64,000 nt of DNA from Meira nashicola (Eukaryota; Basidiomycota; Exobasidiomycetes; Exobasidiales; Brachybasidiaceae). A program made the translations under genes and the position numbers. Location: NCBI GenBank assembly GCA_001600355.1, contig BCJU01000002.1, positions 2,604,001 to 2,668,000 of the forward strand, read 5' to 3'. Shown here piece by piece: positions 55,643 through 64,000 of this stretch. The notes below the pieces were generated by a model. The model made no database searches, was not told the origin of the DNA, and was given only the letters and a program-made list of their open reading frames with translations. Each line of letters opens with the position of its first letter. Positions within the stretch are counted from its first letter, which is position 1.

Positions 55643-58471
55643 ATGCCTGCAATGGGCGCGCCAAATACTAGCAATGTTCCTGCTCCAATGCAACCACCAC
55701 CACCACCACCGACAGGATTAAATGTGACTGCAGTTAATGCGACGCATGTTGAACCACATCATGCGATCAGAGTGATTCCTGTTAGTGGTTTACCTTTGAT
55801 CGTTACTGCAAAAGATGAACCAAAGCAACAACCATTATTTCATTGTCCAATCGGTTCAAAAGATGAAAAGTGTTTGATTGAAGAAAAAGAAAAAGATGAA
55901 CATCTTCAAGAACAAAAAGAAGCTGAAGAAGGAAAAAGATTTGCTCATTTTGAATTAGAACATTGCAATGCAGAAGATCCAAATCAATTGCAAGTTGTTA
56001 TGTTAACTGATGATAGATTCAACGAAGAAAATCGTCAAGCACATAAACCACTCACTCCAACGGAATATTTAATCGGTTGTACGTCAAAATTACCTTTATT
56101 AGGAGGTAGAACAGCTTATAAAGTTGAACCGCAATTTCGTCGAGTTGGTAGAAATAAATTTATCAATTATATGCGTAAACGTAATTTAGAATCTCTTAAA
56201 CCACGTCAAGATGATGATGATATTGTTGAAGAAGAAAAGGAAGAAATTATGCTTCTCTCACCTTCACCACAATACGCTTTACAACGTCAAACTGAAGAAC
56301 AACGTTTAAACTTTCTCGATATCAAAAGTCCATCTAAACGTTACATCGGAAATGCGCCTGATCATCATAATCGTTGGGGAGCCAGATGCGCTCAATTTGG
56401 AGACGTTGACGGTGTTGCTTGCTCACATGAACAATTACATCGTAATATGCAATTCATGAAAGTTAATCAACCAGCTTTCACTCATGAACGTCGTAGAGAA
56501 TTTGATCAACATTTGTTCAAACGTGAAACGATGAGTGAAAATGGTGTTATTCCTCCAGCAGCTATCAAAAAACGTTCTTTGCTTTCCGGTCATTCCAAAG
56601 CAATCAAGATGTATAAACGTCAACAAGAAATTGCAGAAGAAGATGCAAAGATGGATTACGTTCGTCGTTGGGCAGAAGGTGATGCTCGTCCAAGATCATT
56701 TGAACCTTTAGATGGTCCTTTGTTACTTGAACGCGATTTTGATGATGATGAAGAAGGTGAAGCTCCTGCTTTCATGCGCCGTCATTTAGACGAAGATAAT
56801 GTCTGGGAATCTCAACCTGTATATCAAAAACGCGACGTTCTCGAAACTCGTTCACCAAAGAAACCTCCTGGTGCCGCTGGCTTTAATAATGGTCCTCGTC
56901 CTATGATTAAACGTTCTCTATCAGAAAATGGTCTCGAAAAAAGATTGGTAGAAGAAGGAGATGCTGATATTGATTGGAATAAACGTTCCAAGTTTTCAAA
57001 TAAGAATCGTGGTCCTAACCCCAACTTCCAGCAAAACCGAAAGTCCAAAAGAGATTTGCAAGATCTTGAAGATGGTTTAGACAAACGCTCGAACAAGGGC
57101 GGATGGCGAGGCGGTTCTAACAAGGGTTCTCACGGTAGATTCCGTAAGCGTCAACTTTCCACAGTTCAAGACTCTTCCAAACTGACAAGACGTGCAGTAT
57201 CAGAAAGTGGTAAAGATGAAATTAAGTTGAATTTGCAAAAGCGTGGATTTGAACTTGAAGATGAAAAACTTGAAGCCAGATCAATAGGTACGACTCATGT
57301 AGGACGTGGTGGTGTACCAGCAGCAGGCAGAAATATTGCTGTAGGTACAGGTGGCGCAGCCGTTGCGAACAATGTTGCAGCCGCTCCTGCTGCTGCAGGA
57401 CAGCTCAAGGGAAGAGTAGTAAAGAGAGATGTTGGCTCGGAAGAACCTGTTGACATCAATGATGACTTCGAAAAGCGTTCTAATTCTCATGGTGGTCGTG
57501 GTCCTTACAATTCCGGTCGTTGGAAAAAGCGAGATTTGACGGGCACAAATGACGAACAAGACGATTTGGAAAAACGCTCAAACGGAAAATCTTACAGCCA
57601 TAGACGTTGGAAACGCAGCAATCCTATCGATGTCGTTCTGCAAAAACGCCAAGTTTCTGATCTTGAGGGTCATGATAACGACGCATGGGAGAAGCGTTCT
57701 GATGGTTCCGGTAAGAAGTGGAGAAATAGAAATAATGGTGGATATAATGGCTATCGCTATAAACGTGAAGAAGCTGAGAATCTTAATAATCCAGCTTTGG
57801 TCAAGCGTGCATTCTCTGAAAACGGTAAGGATGATATGATTGTCAATTTGCAAAAGCGTAACCAATACTGGGCAGGTCATTGGGGTGCTGGTGGCGGCGG
57901 CGGTGGTGAAGGTATGAGAAAGCGCCATGTTCTTAACCCAGAAGAGTTGCACCGCAGTAGGAATCAGCTTCAAGAACTTTTGATGGAGCATGGTGCAGTT
58001 CATGATCTTCTCGAGCTTGACCATGAAATGGAAAGCGATCAAAATGATGCCAAACGTGGCCCGAAGAGCTGGAATGGACGTGGATCAAGATCTAGTTCGT
58101 TTGGCCCACGTCGCGGTCGAAGAGGTTGGAGAAGATGGCATCACCGTCTTGCTCCACGACCACGCAGTCCAGGCCACGAACCACCACAAGATGATTATTG
58201 GGGTCAACGTGATTTAGAATTTGACGATGATGATGTAATGACGATCCGTAGCGCTTTGACCACGCATGGCGATATCTTTCCTAAAGGTGTAGAAGATTTT
58301 GCAAAATCAGAAGTGAAAAACGTTCAAAAGCGTGATCCAACTGTAGAAGCAGATATTCCAGTTTTGCAAAAGAGAGATGCAGTCGTAAAGACAGAAGCTC
58401 CAACTGTACAGAAGCGTGACACGGTCGCCAGTGCTGCTTGGAATTGGGCGATGAAAAAGCTCCTGAAATGA
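55643..58471 (+). CDS. Repetitive Lys-Arg-rich protein, candidate kexin-processed precursor
   Basis: Not recognised as a named gene. The 942-residue product has close to thirty Lys-Arg pairs, mostly in the form (L/V/F/W)xKR followed by S, D, A or N. Loosely repeated peptides lie between them: RSLSENGLEKR, RAVSESGKDEIKLNLQKR, RAFSENGKDDMIVNLQKR, LEKRSNGKSYSHRRWKR and LEKRSNSHGGRGPYNSGRWK. This is the layout of fungal kexin-processed precursors (KEPs, such as Ustilago Rep1). However, no signal peptide is visible; the N-terminus is MPAMGAPNTSNVPAPMQPPP. No upstream ATG exon with a secretion signal was found. A TATA box at 55503 supports the start. It could be secreted unconventionally, carry an unannotated exon, or not be a precursor at all. 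Confidence 0.75.
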   Translation: MPAMGAPNTSNVPAPMQPPPPPPTGLNVTAVNATHVEPHHAIRVIPVSGLPLIVTAKDEPKQQPLFHCPIGSKDEKCLIEEKEKDEHLQEQKEAEEGKRFAHFELEHCNAEDPNQLQVVMLTDDRFNEENRQAHKPLTPTEYLIGCTSKLPLLGGRTAYKVEPQFRRVGRNKFINYMRKRNLESLKPRQDDDDIVEEEKEEIMLLSPSPQYALQRQTEEQRLNFLDIKSPSKRYIGNAPDHHNRWGARCAQFGDVDGVACSHEQLHRNMQFMKVNQPAFTHERRREFDQHLFKRETMSENGVIPPAAIKKRSLLSGHSKAIKMYKRQQEIAEEDAKMDYVRRWAEGDARPRSFEPLDGPLLLERDFDDDEEGEAPAFMRRHLDEDNVWESQPVYQKRDVLETRSPKKPPGAAGFNNGPRPMIKRSLSENGLEKRLVEEGDADIDWNKRSKFSNKNRGPNPNFQQNRKSKRDLQDLEDGLDKRSNKGGWRGGSNKGSHGRFRKRQLSTVQDSSKLTRRAVSESGKDEIKLNLQKRGFELEDEKLEARSIGTTHVGRGGVPAAGRNIAVGTGGAAVANNVAAAPAAAGQLKGRVVKRDVGSEEPVDINDDFEKRSNSHGGRGPYNSGRWKKRDLTGTNDEQDDLEKRSNGKSYSHRRWKRSNPIDVVLQKRQVSDLEGHDNDAWEKRSDGSGKKWRNRNNGGYNGYRYKREEAENLNNPALVKRAFSENGKDDMIVNLQKRNQYWAGHWGAGGGGGGEGMRKRHVLNPEELHRSRNQLQELLMEHGAVHDLLELDHEMESDQNDAKRGPKSWNGRGSRSSSFGPRRGRRGWRRWHHRLAPRPRSPGHEPPQDDYWGQRDLEFDDDDVMTIRSALTTHGDIFPKGVEDFAKSEVKNVQKRDPTVEADIPVLQKRDAVVKTEAPTVQKRDTVASAAWNWAMKKLLK

Positions 58472-58579
58472 GGTCACCTTCCATGCATGTATATATTTTT
58501 CTTGAATTTTGTTTGATTCACATCTTTCAAGGCTAAACTTCTTCTTATCTTTCCCATTGTTGATGTTAATAAATGTTTT

Positions 58580-58961
58580 CTATTTGTCCTTCTTCGTTTC
58601 TTCTACCGTATCTGTCTTTGTCTTTTTATTCGATGGACTTTCCCCTTGATCCTCCATAAATGCTGCTACAACGTATCCAATAAGAACCACATTGGCCACA
58701 AAAGCAGCTAAGCCACCCGAATAAGTTGCATTACCACCAAATAAACGATCTCTCGCTACATAGTAAGCCGTGATTGGAGCAGCAAACATTGCTACACTGA
58801 ATATGCCCAACTTCCAGTATACACGACTGCAAGTTAGATTAATTCAAGAGGTCAGTTTCTGGCGTGATTTCTTTACTGGGCTTTGTACATGTCACTCACG
58901 CTGTTGGATCAGGTCCAGGTGGCCCTACTCTTGATGGCGTTACCTCTGGCGCTCCAGACAT
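58580..58961 (-). CDS. VMA21: Vma21, V-ATPase assembly factor, two exons
   Basis: Small ER membrane chaperone that assembles the V0 sector of the vacuolar ATPase. Exon 1 is 58961-58900 (ATG start; begins MSGAPEVTPSRVGPPGPDPT). The intron is 58899-58827, 73 nt, with GTGAGT donor, CTAAC branch-like motif and TTGCAG acceptor. Exon 2 is 58826-58580. The 102-residue product has two membrane spans (LGIFSVAMFAAPITAYYVAR and AAFVANVVLIGYVVAAF) joined by GGNATYSGG, the family's typical loop. It ends in KKDK, a dilysine ER-retrieval signal. Exon 2 alone lacks an ATG before GIFSVAM. It diverges from CDS1. Confidence 0.92.
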
Positions 58962-59343
58962 TATGATTAAAGCCTTTTTTTTCTGATGATGGTTGGAAGG
59001 ATGGTTTTTTTTTTTTTCACGCTAAAAATCCAAAATTATGTCTGTGCGTTGTCAGGCTCAAGCCAGCCTGCTTTGAAAATCTTTCAAGGTGGAGCTCGGC
59101 CAGTGTTTTTTTTAATAGACCTGCGCGTCAAAGGTACAATATGCGGTGCGCCAGTGCCAAAAACAAGGCCGACATGCCAAAATAGAAGAAGTTTGTATGC
59201 AACTCAATCACAGCTCTCTATCTGTCTGTACAGCATTGCAATCCGCATTCCTCGCTTCTGCCAAGAAGGCCGTTTTCCACCCACACCAAATGATTTGCCT
59301 ATAGTTCACCTTTTTAACCATCATCTATCACCAAATCACAAAA
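58962..59343. promoter_or_regulatory. Divergent promoter, VMA21 and CDS1
   Basis: 382 bp between two divergent membrane-biogenesis genes. It carries a T13 run at 59005-59017. No named element recognised. Confidence 0.5.
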
Positions 59344-61317
59344 ATGGCACCAAAGTCAAGGTTTGCATCACAAGGTGCATTTGATGCATTAGTATTGGAA
59401 GATGATTCGGCAACTATTGCTGATGATGAGGTCTCCCAAATAGATCCAGAAGAAGAAGAAGAATCAGGAACTTCTACGCCTAATACTAAAGCCAAATTGA
59501 GTAAAGCTGCACACAAGAGAGCATTAGCAAAAGAAAGAAAAACACGAGCAACAGCATCAACAAACGGTGAAGAAATTATTGAAACTCCGTCAAAATCTAA
59601 GAGAAAATCTTCCACAACAAATGGTTCATCGAAAACGAAAGAATCTGTATCTACGCCCCAAAAAGTTGATCAAGTGGACGATGACGATTTAGAGGTGATG
59701 AAGACCAGAAGTGGTGGTCGTATTCCAAGATTATCAACCGAACCTCCAGAGGAAAGACCGATTGCACCCATTTCAACTCCCGCTCCTGGCCTACAAGCAT
59801 CCGCAGTTGCACCAACACCTGTTGAACCTGCAAAGGCTGCTGCTGCTGTTCGGGAAAAGCTAGAGCCTGTATCAGCAACAATTTCGAAGAAACCGAATGT
59901 TAACCCAGCTCAATTCTCACGCAACCCAATTACAGCAGCAAGCGCATCATCTGCAAAACCCAGACCAAAGAGTGGATTGAGCAAAGAACAAGGTGGAGAT
60001 TCTGATCGAAAAGCATTCTGGAAAAAAGTGTATGAAAGAACGTTGTTTACGTTTTTAATGATCGGCGGTTTTGTATTCTTGCTCTTGCTTGGACATCCTT
60101 ACATGATTATTCTTGTATTGACGATGCAAGTATTGGTGTATCGCGAAGTGACTGCTTTGTTCAACATTCCCGGACGACCAAGCGTTACTGGAGGAGCACC
60201 CAAGCGCGGTTTCGTAAGCAACGGCAGTAGCCGTGTCAGCAGCGCAGCTCAAAGTGAAGACGAAGATGATGATGGCGAAGGAAGACGAAAGGAAGAGCTT
60301 TGGAGCAAGACATTGAGCTGGTACTTCTTTGCTGTAAGCAATTACTTTTTGTATGGTGAATCGCTCATTTACTACTTTAAGCATATCGTCTTTGTCGATG
60401 CCTACTTTATCCCATTCGCACGTCAACATCGATTCTTGTCCTTCATGCTATACATCTTTGGATTTATGGCTTTTGTCAGTGGACTTCAACGTGATAATCT
60501 CAAACATCAATTCGGTTTGTTCTGTTGGGTGCATATGAGTTTATTGTTGATCGTCTATTCATCTCACTTTATGGTCAACAATATCTTGGAAGGATTGATT
60601 TGGTTCTTTGTTCCAGCAAGCTTGGTGATTTGCAATGACGTTTTCGCTTACGTTTGTGGAATGTTGTTTGGACGGACGCCTTTGATCAGTTTGAGTCCCA
60701 AAAAGACTGTTGAAGGATTTGTTGGCGCTTTCATCGTTACGGAAATCTTTGCATTCTTTTGGGCTAGTATTTTCCAAAGATTCAAATATATGATCTGTCC
60801 TGCGGTTTCATTGGGCATGAATGCATGGTCGGATATTCAATGTGAGGTGAATCAAGTGTTTGCTTGGCATGCTATGCCTTTACCACCTGCACTTGCACAA
60901 TCTATCAATTCGCTTGTATCACCGATCATTGAAGCTATTAGTGGAAAGAGCGTAGTGATTGCTGATTTACCCTATACGCATTTCCAATTGCATGCTCTTG
61001 TTATGGCAGCATTTGCTAGCTTAGTAGCACCTTTTGGAGGATTTTTCGCTAGCGGTTTCAAACGTGCTTTCAATATCAAAGATTTCGGCGATAGTATTCC
61101 TGGACATGGAGGATTAACTGATCGATTTGATTGTCAATTCATTATGGGATTATTCTCATATGTTTATTATTCCTCTATCATTCGCGAACATCATGTCACA
61201 GTTGGATCGGTTTTGCAAACTGTTGTGACACATTTGACAACAGAAGATCAAGCAGAATTATATCGCGAATTGACGAGGTATTTACAAGGACAAGGAATTA
61301 AAGTTCCATTGACGTGA
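59344..61317 (+). CDS. CDS1: Phosphatidate cytidylyltransferase (CDP-diacylglycerol synthase)
   Basis: Integral ER enzyme that converts phosphatidic acid and CTP to CDP-diacylglycerol, the precursor of phosphatidylinositol, phosphatidylserine and cardiolipin. The first about 220 residues are hydrophilic and disordered, longer than in yeast. Multiple membrane spans then run from about 237 to 600 (FLMIGGFVFLLLLGHPYMII, SLVICNDVFAYVCGMLFG). LSPKKTVEGFVGAFIVTEIF is a strongly conserved block. The CdsA signature is present: SGFKRAFNIKDFGDSIPGHG, then GLTDRFDCQ, with the metal-binding aspartates. The start ATG follows an A-rich leader (CACAAAAATGG). There is no intron. 657 residues. Confidence 0.95.
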   Translation: MAPKSRFASQGAFDALVLEDDSATIADDEVSQIDPEEEEESGTSTPNTKAKLSKAAHKRALAKERKTRATASTNGEEIIETPSKSKRKSSTTNGSSKTKESVSTPQKVDQVDDDDLEVMKTRSGGRIPRLSTEPPEERPIAPISTPAPGLQASAVAPTPVEPAKAAAAVREKLEPVSATISKKPNVNPAQFSRNPITAASASSAKPRPKSGLSKEQGGDSDRKAFWKKVYERTLFTFLMIGGFVFLLLLGHPYMIILVLTMQVLVYREVTALFNIPGRPSVTGGAPKRGFVSNGSSRVSSAAQSEDEDDDGEGRRKEELWSKTLSWYFFAVSNYFLYGESLIYYFKHIVFVDAYFIPFARQHRFLSFMLYIFGFMAFVSGLQRDNLKHQFGLFCWVHMSLLLIVYSSHFMVNNILEGLIWFFVPASLVICNDVFAYVCGMLFGRTPLISLSPKKTVEGFVGAFIVTEIFAFFWASIFQRFKYMICPAVSLGMNAWSDIQCEVNQVFAWHAMPLPPALAQSINSLVSPIIEAISGKSVVIADLPYTHFQLHALVMAAFASLVAPFGGFFASGFKRAFNIKDFGDSIPGHGGLTDRFDCQFIMGLFSYVYYSSIIREHHVTVGSVLQTVVTHLTTEDQAELYRELTRYLQGQGIKVPLT

Positions 61318-61562
61318 AACGAAAAGTTGGGATAAGGCAGAGGAAAATAAGGGGAATCATGCGTGTCCCACGTGGCATGAAAAATACAAAAACTACATAT
61401 CCTGCATGTAATGAAATGAAAATTTGACGTAATGTCCGATACAGCGTGAGATGAGAGAATGACTGGCGATTTGGTTTTGGATGTAAGAGCGGTCAAAGTT
61501 TTGCAGCTGATCCTCTCCGTACTACCACCTTCTCAATCCCTTCCACTGAAAAGCAAACAGTC

Positions 61563-61996
61563 ATGTTAACCAAACAGTTCTATTTCAACCTTTTCTCTTT
61601 TATGGTGTCGACGTATGCAACCATGTCTTTAGCGGCTTCTTTGGGTGAGTAAGAAGGGAGAAAGAAACAGGAGAAAGTTGACTAAAAATTCTTCTATTTC
61701 AAGGCAAAGTAGAAAAAACGAACGATATGCTCTTTGGCCGTGATGCAGAAGCTACAAATTCACCTAATTGCGGCAATCCACCACGTTTCCATTGTCTGAT
61801 CTATTGTGCTACCGATTCCAATTGTGAAGTATTAGGTTATAATACTACTCAGGTCACTTGTGGATGCCCTTGTCAACGTTGTCCAAATGGGAAAGTTTAT
61901 GGCGCAACGAATGATTACAAAAAAGCATCACCTTTGACTTCGGATCAACGCAATAATTGCTTGGATGTGAGACATCCTTGTACTACGCCATATTGA
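61563..61996 (+). CDS. Small secreted ten-cysteine protein A
   Basis: First of three tandem relatives. Exons 61563-61644 and 61704-61996, with a 59-nt phase-1 intron (GTGAGT..TTTCAAG), give 124 residues. The N-terminus is a signal peptide (LFSFMVSTYATMSLAASLG, cleavage likely near residue 24-28). The mature part has ten cysteines: C-x7-C-x3-C-x5-C-x11-C-x-C-x-C-x2-C-x25-C-x6-C, with the core CGCPCQRCPNGKVYGATNDY and an N-glycosylation site NTT. It is unlike any family I know. Such proteins in fungi are often effectors or wall proteins, but function is unknown. Intron position and phase match genes B and C. Confidence 0.82.
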
Positions 61997-62572
61997 AGTA
62001 TGAGAAAGAAGTATAAATCTGATTTAGTGGTGCATGGACGGATTGCATACATCCAGATTTGGATACAAAATGATTTCCTTCTCATGTTACTGATTTCAGA
62101 ACAAAACTTTGAGATTATCACTCTAACTCTATGACAAAATCTTTTGAACAATAGCATTTATAGCAACATACTCTTTTGGTTGTCGTCTCGTCATATCTTT
62201 CTTTTGCGTGAACTATTTTTGAATGCACATCAACAATCGAAGGTATATAGACGTTTTATAGTGTAATTAGTAGTTCATGCAGTGCTTGCCGAACCTTTAA
62301 AGGTGCAATACATGGTACATGTTTCGCGGGTGATGTAGTAAGAAATGATGAAACATTTGGTGCTTACAGATTTTTATGCCTCCCCGCTACACCGACGAAC
62401 GGGCCGAAACGGGGACTTAAAGGGATACTATTCTTTCTTAGTTTGCAGAAATTGTCCCCTTTTACTGAGTCAAGTGACGAAATCCCTTTTTCGCAAATCG
62501 AAGGGGGCACCTACACTATTTGACGAATTTCACTTTGCTTCTTACTCCATCATCTCAATCTCAACATCAACG
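61997..62572. other. Spacer between secreted-protein genes A and B
   Basis: 576 bp, holding the 3' flank of A and promoter of B. No additional copy of the cysteine motif was found here in any frame. Confidence 0.5.
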
Positions 62573-63080
62573 ATGTGGAAGCAATTGGCATTCTTGATCG
62601 TTCATGCTATTGTATTAATGTGTGCAGTAAGCACTGTTACAAAAGCATTTGGCATGGGTGTGTTGATGTAACTGATTGAATGTTTTGTACATGCGCATAT
62701 ACTGACGAACTTTTATCAGGTATCAAAAAGGAGTCGCGTACATTTTTAGGTCGTGATGTAGCGTCAAGTGATTCGAAGGATTGTGGTTCATCCGCATATC
62801 CAATCCGTTGTCTTTTTACATGCTTGATCGATCCTTCATGTGAACAATTAGGATTCAACAGATCAGAGCACAGCTGCGGCTGTCCATGTCAGGTAAGGAA
62901 AAGATTGTCATGATGTGGAGAATGTGATGCTGATTACCAAATCATTCCAATCAATTTTGCTAATAGCTTTGCCCTAATCAAGAATATTACGGTAGTGTTC
63001 AGGATTACACAACTTCTGATCCCCTGACAGACGATCAAAGGGCTAAATGCCCAGACGTGCTTTATCCGTGTAATAATTAA
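62573..63080 (+). CDS. Small secreted ten-cysteine protein B
   Basis: Second tandem member. Exons 62573-62657, 62720-62892 and 62967-63080 give 123 residues. Intron 1 (62 nt, GTGTGT..ATCAG) is phase 1 at the same place as in A and C. Intron 2 (74 nt, GTAAGG..AATAG) splits CPCQ from LCPNQEYYGSV and is absent from A and C. The signal peptide is KQLAFLIVHAIVLMCAVSTV. The ten cysteines follow C-x8-C-x3-C-x5-C-x11-C-x-C-x-C-x2-C-x25-C-x6-C. The ending is DQRAKCPDVLYPCNN. The choice of intron-2 acceptor rests on restoring the conserved LCPN motif seen in C. Confidence 0.8.
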
Positions 63081-63250
63081 AAAAGATTTTTTTTCGGCTC
63101 CGAGTAAGGCTTTGGAATTGTTCTATACAGGGGCTGTGCCAACCCGATAAAAATATGAAATTCAATTTTCCGAGCACCATTAACCTTTTTTCACAGCCAT
63201 CATCCACAACTTAAAGTGACTCACTACCTACTTCAACCTTATGAGACAAG

Positions 63251-63673
63251 ATGAAATTCGCGTTGACAAATGTGATGATTCTCCTTTTTATGGGAGTGAC
63301 TTTAGCAGCATGTGTGTAAAAAGCGCTTTATCAATGTCAATTAGTATTTCTAACAACTCTCTCTTGATTTCTGACAGTATTTCCAGATGAGAAACCTTTT
63401 GCAGAAGGTGAACTTTCTACATTAACACAAGATTGTGGATCATCCTCAAGTTCTTCTCCTTTAATTCAATGTCTCTTTGTCTGCGTATTCGACAAAGATT
63501 GTTTACCGATCGGCTTTGATCGTAGTAAAACTGGATGTGCATGTGCTTGTCAATTATGCCCGAATAATCTAATTTATTCTGCAGGCATTCAAGATCATAC
63601 GACTGCTCCTCTTTTATCAATCGATCAAATCGTAACTCAATGTCCTCACGTCAACGCTCCTTGTAATTCGTAA
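63251..63673 (+). CDS. Small secreted ten-cysteine protein C
   Basis: Third tandem member. Exons 63251-63311 and 63378-63673 flank a 66-nt phase-1 intron (GTGTGT..TGACAG) and give 118 residues. The signal peptide is MKFALTNVMILLFMGVTLAA. The ten cysteines are spaced C-x11-C-x3-C-x5-C-x11-C-x-C-x-C-x2-C-x27-C-x6-C, with the core CACACQLCPNNLIYSAG and the ending CPHVNAPCNS. An ATG ten bases upstream (63241) opens another frame that overlaps the start, so translation of this gene may depend on leaky scanning. The PCQ of A and B is changed to ACQ. Confidence 0.82.
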
Positions 63674-64000
63674 AAGCAACAACAAGTAAAATTTGATTAT
63701 TATTTCATTTTCAATCCTTTTGAAAGCCTTTGCTTTGAGAGCAAGAAATGAAATTAGGGTACACACTTGAATAAGCAGAGTGTCTGAAATTGAAATGAGT
63801 GCGGAGGGGGCATGTCAAATTGCATGACCAGGTATTTACGCGTTGCAGAATTTGGCATGTTCACAGTGTAAGATAAAAAGCAAAACGCGGCCGTCCTTGT
63901 AGGCAATTGAGCTTGAAAAAGGAGAACGGTAGCGGAATGAATTGAAAATAATATTATTAAAGAAAGAACTTTTATGTATTGAGGGACGCGGTCGCCGGCA
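63674..64000. other. Right-edge flank of the secreted-protein cluster
   Basis: 327 bp after gene C. No fourth copy begins before the window ends. The array could continue to the right. Confidence 0.4.

Noticed and set aside
1..64000. Transposons, CRISPR arrays, biosynthetic clusters
   Set aside because: No transposase, reverse transcriptase, terminal repeats, regularly spaced repeats or polyketide/peptide synthase genes were seen.

Overview
This window reads as nuclear DNA of a fungus, most probably a basidiomycete and plausibly an intron-poor smut-type lineage (Ustilaginomycotina). The evidence is a set of clear fungal orthologues (SCF cullin, exportin-T, RINT1/Tip20, Cdc3-type septin, CDP-DAG synthase, Zn2Cys6 and CENP-B-type regulators), a two-Myb Tay1-type telomere-binding protein as known from Ustilago and Yarrowia, mostly uninterrupted long reading frames, and rare short introns (59-74 nt, GT..AG). 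The lineage is an inference. No bacterial, viral, organellar, tRNA, rRNA or CRISPR sequence was recognised.

Layout. 1-4.5 kb: 3' end of a CUL1/CDC53 cullin, a SAM methyltransferase with one intron, a NIT2-like omega-amidase and ARV1. 4.7-8.1 kb: a ULP2/SENP6-7 SUMO protease. 8.8-10.8 kb: an unrecognised single-pass membrane protein. 12-15.5 kb: exportin-T (LOS1). 15.9-16.6 kb: NECAP. 17.1-20.4 kb: two protease-less relatives of the ULP2 gene, in opposite orientation to it. 22.4-27 kb: a DUF1752/DUF3295-type regulator and a small AT-hook-like protein. 27.5-35.6 kb: a CENP-B/Abp1-type DNA-binding protein and a Zn2Cys6 factor, separated by 2.4 kb of non-coding DNA. 36.1-43.4 kb: RINT1/TIP20, succinyl-CoA ligase beta (LSC2), BET1 (three exons) and a CDC3 septin. 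44.6-49.5 kb: a luciferase-domain (DUF5519) protein, a mitochondrial membrane protein of unknown function and a PXB/DUF3818 protein. 50-53.4 kb: TAY1-type telomere binder. 55.6-58.5 kb: a repetitive protein packed with Lys-Arg sites. 58.6-61.3 kb: VMA21 and CDS1. 61.5-63.7 kb: three tandem genes for small secreted proteins with ten cysteines.

The most unusual content is the ULP2-derived pair at 17.1-20.4 kb. Both keep the PH-like domain of the SUMO protease and lose the protease. Both start with a shared conserved segment containing a SUMO-interaction-type motif. The first copy also carries the linker that in ULP2 splits the catalytic domain, now moved in front of the PH-like domain through a 5-bp microhomology joint. 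A 294-bp stretch of that linker is identical between the two genes, while the flanks are diverged, which looks like recent gene conversion. Working hypothesis: a lineage-specific set of SUMO readers or ULP2 decoys. The second notable item is the ten-cysteine secreted protein cluster at the right edge, which may continue past the window.

Functional themes: SUMO/ubiquitin-family control (CUL1, ULP2 and relatives), secretory and endocytic traffic (ARV1, NECAP, RINT1/TIP20, BET1, VMA21, PXB protein), lipid synthesis (CDS1, ARV1), and chromatin or transcription (CENP-B-type, Zn2Cys6, TAY1, DUF1752). Neighbours are not organised in operons. Several divergent pairs share short promoters.
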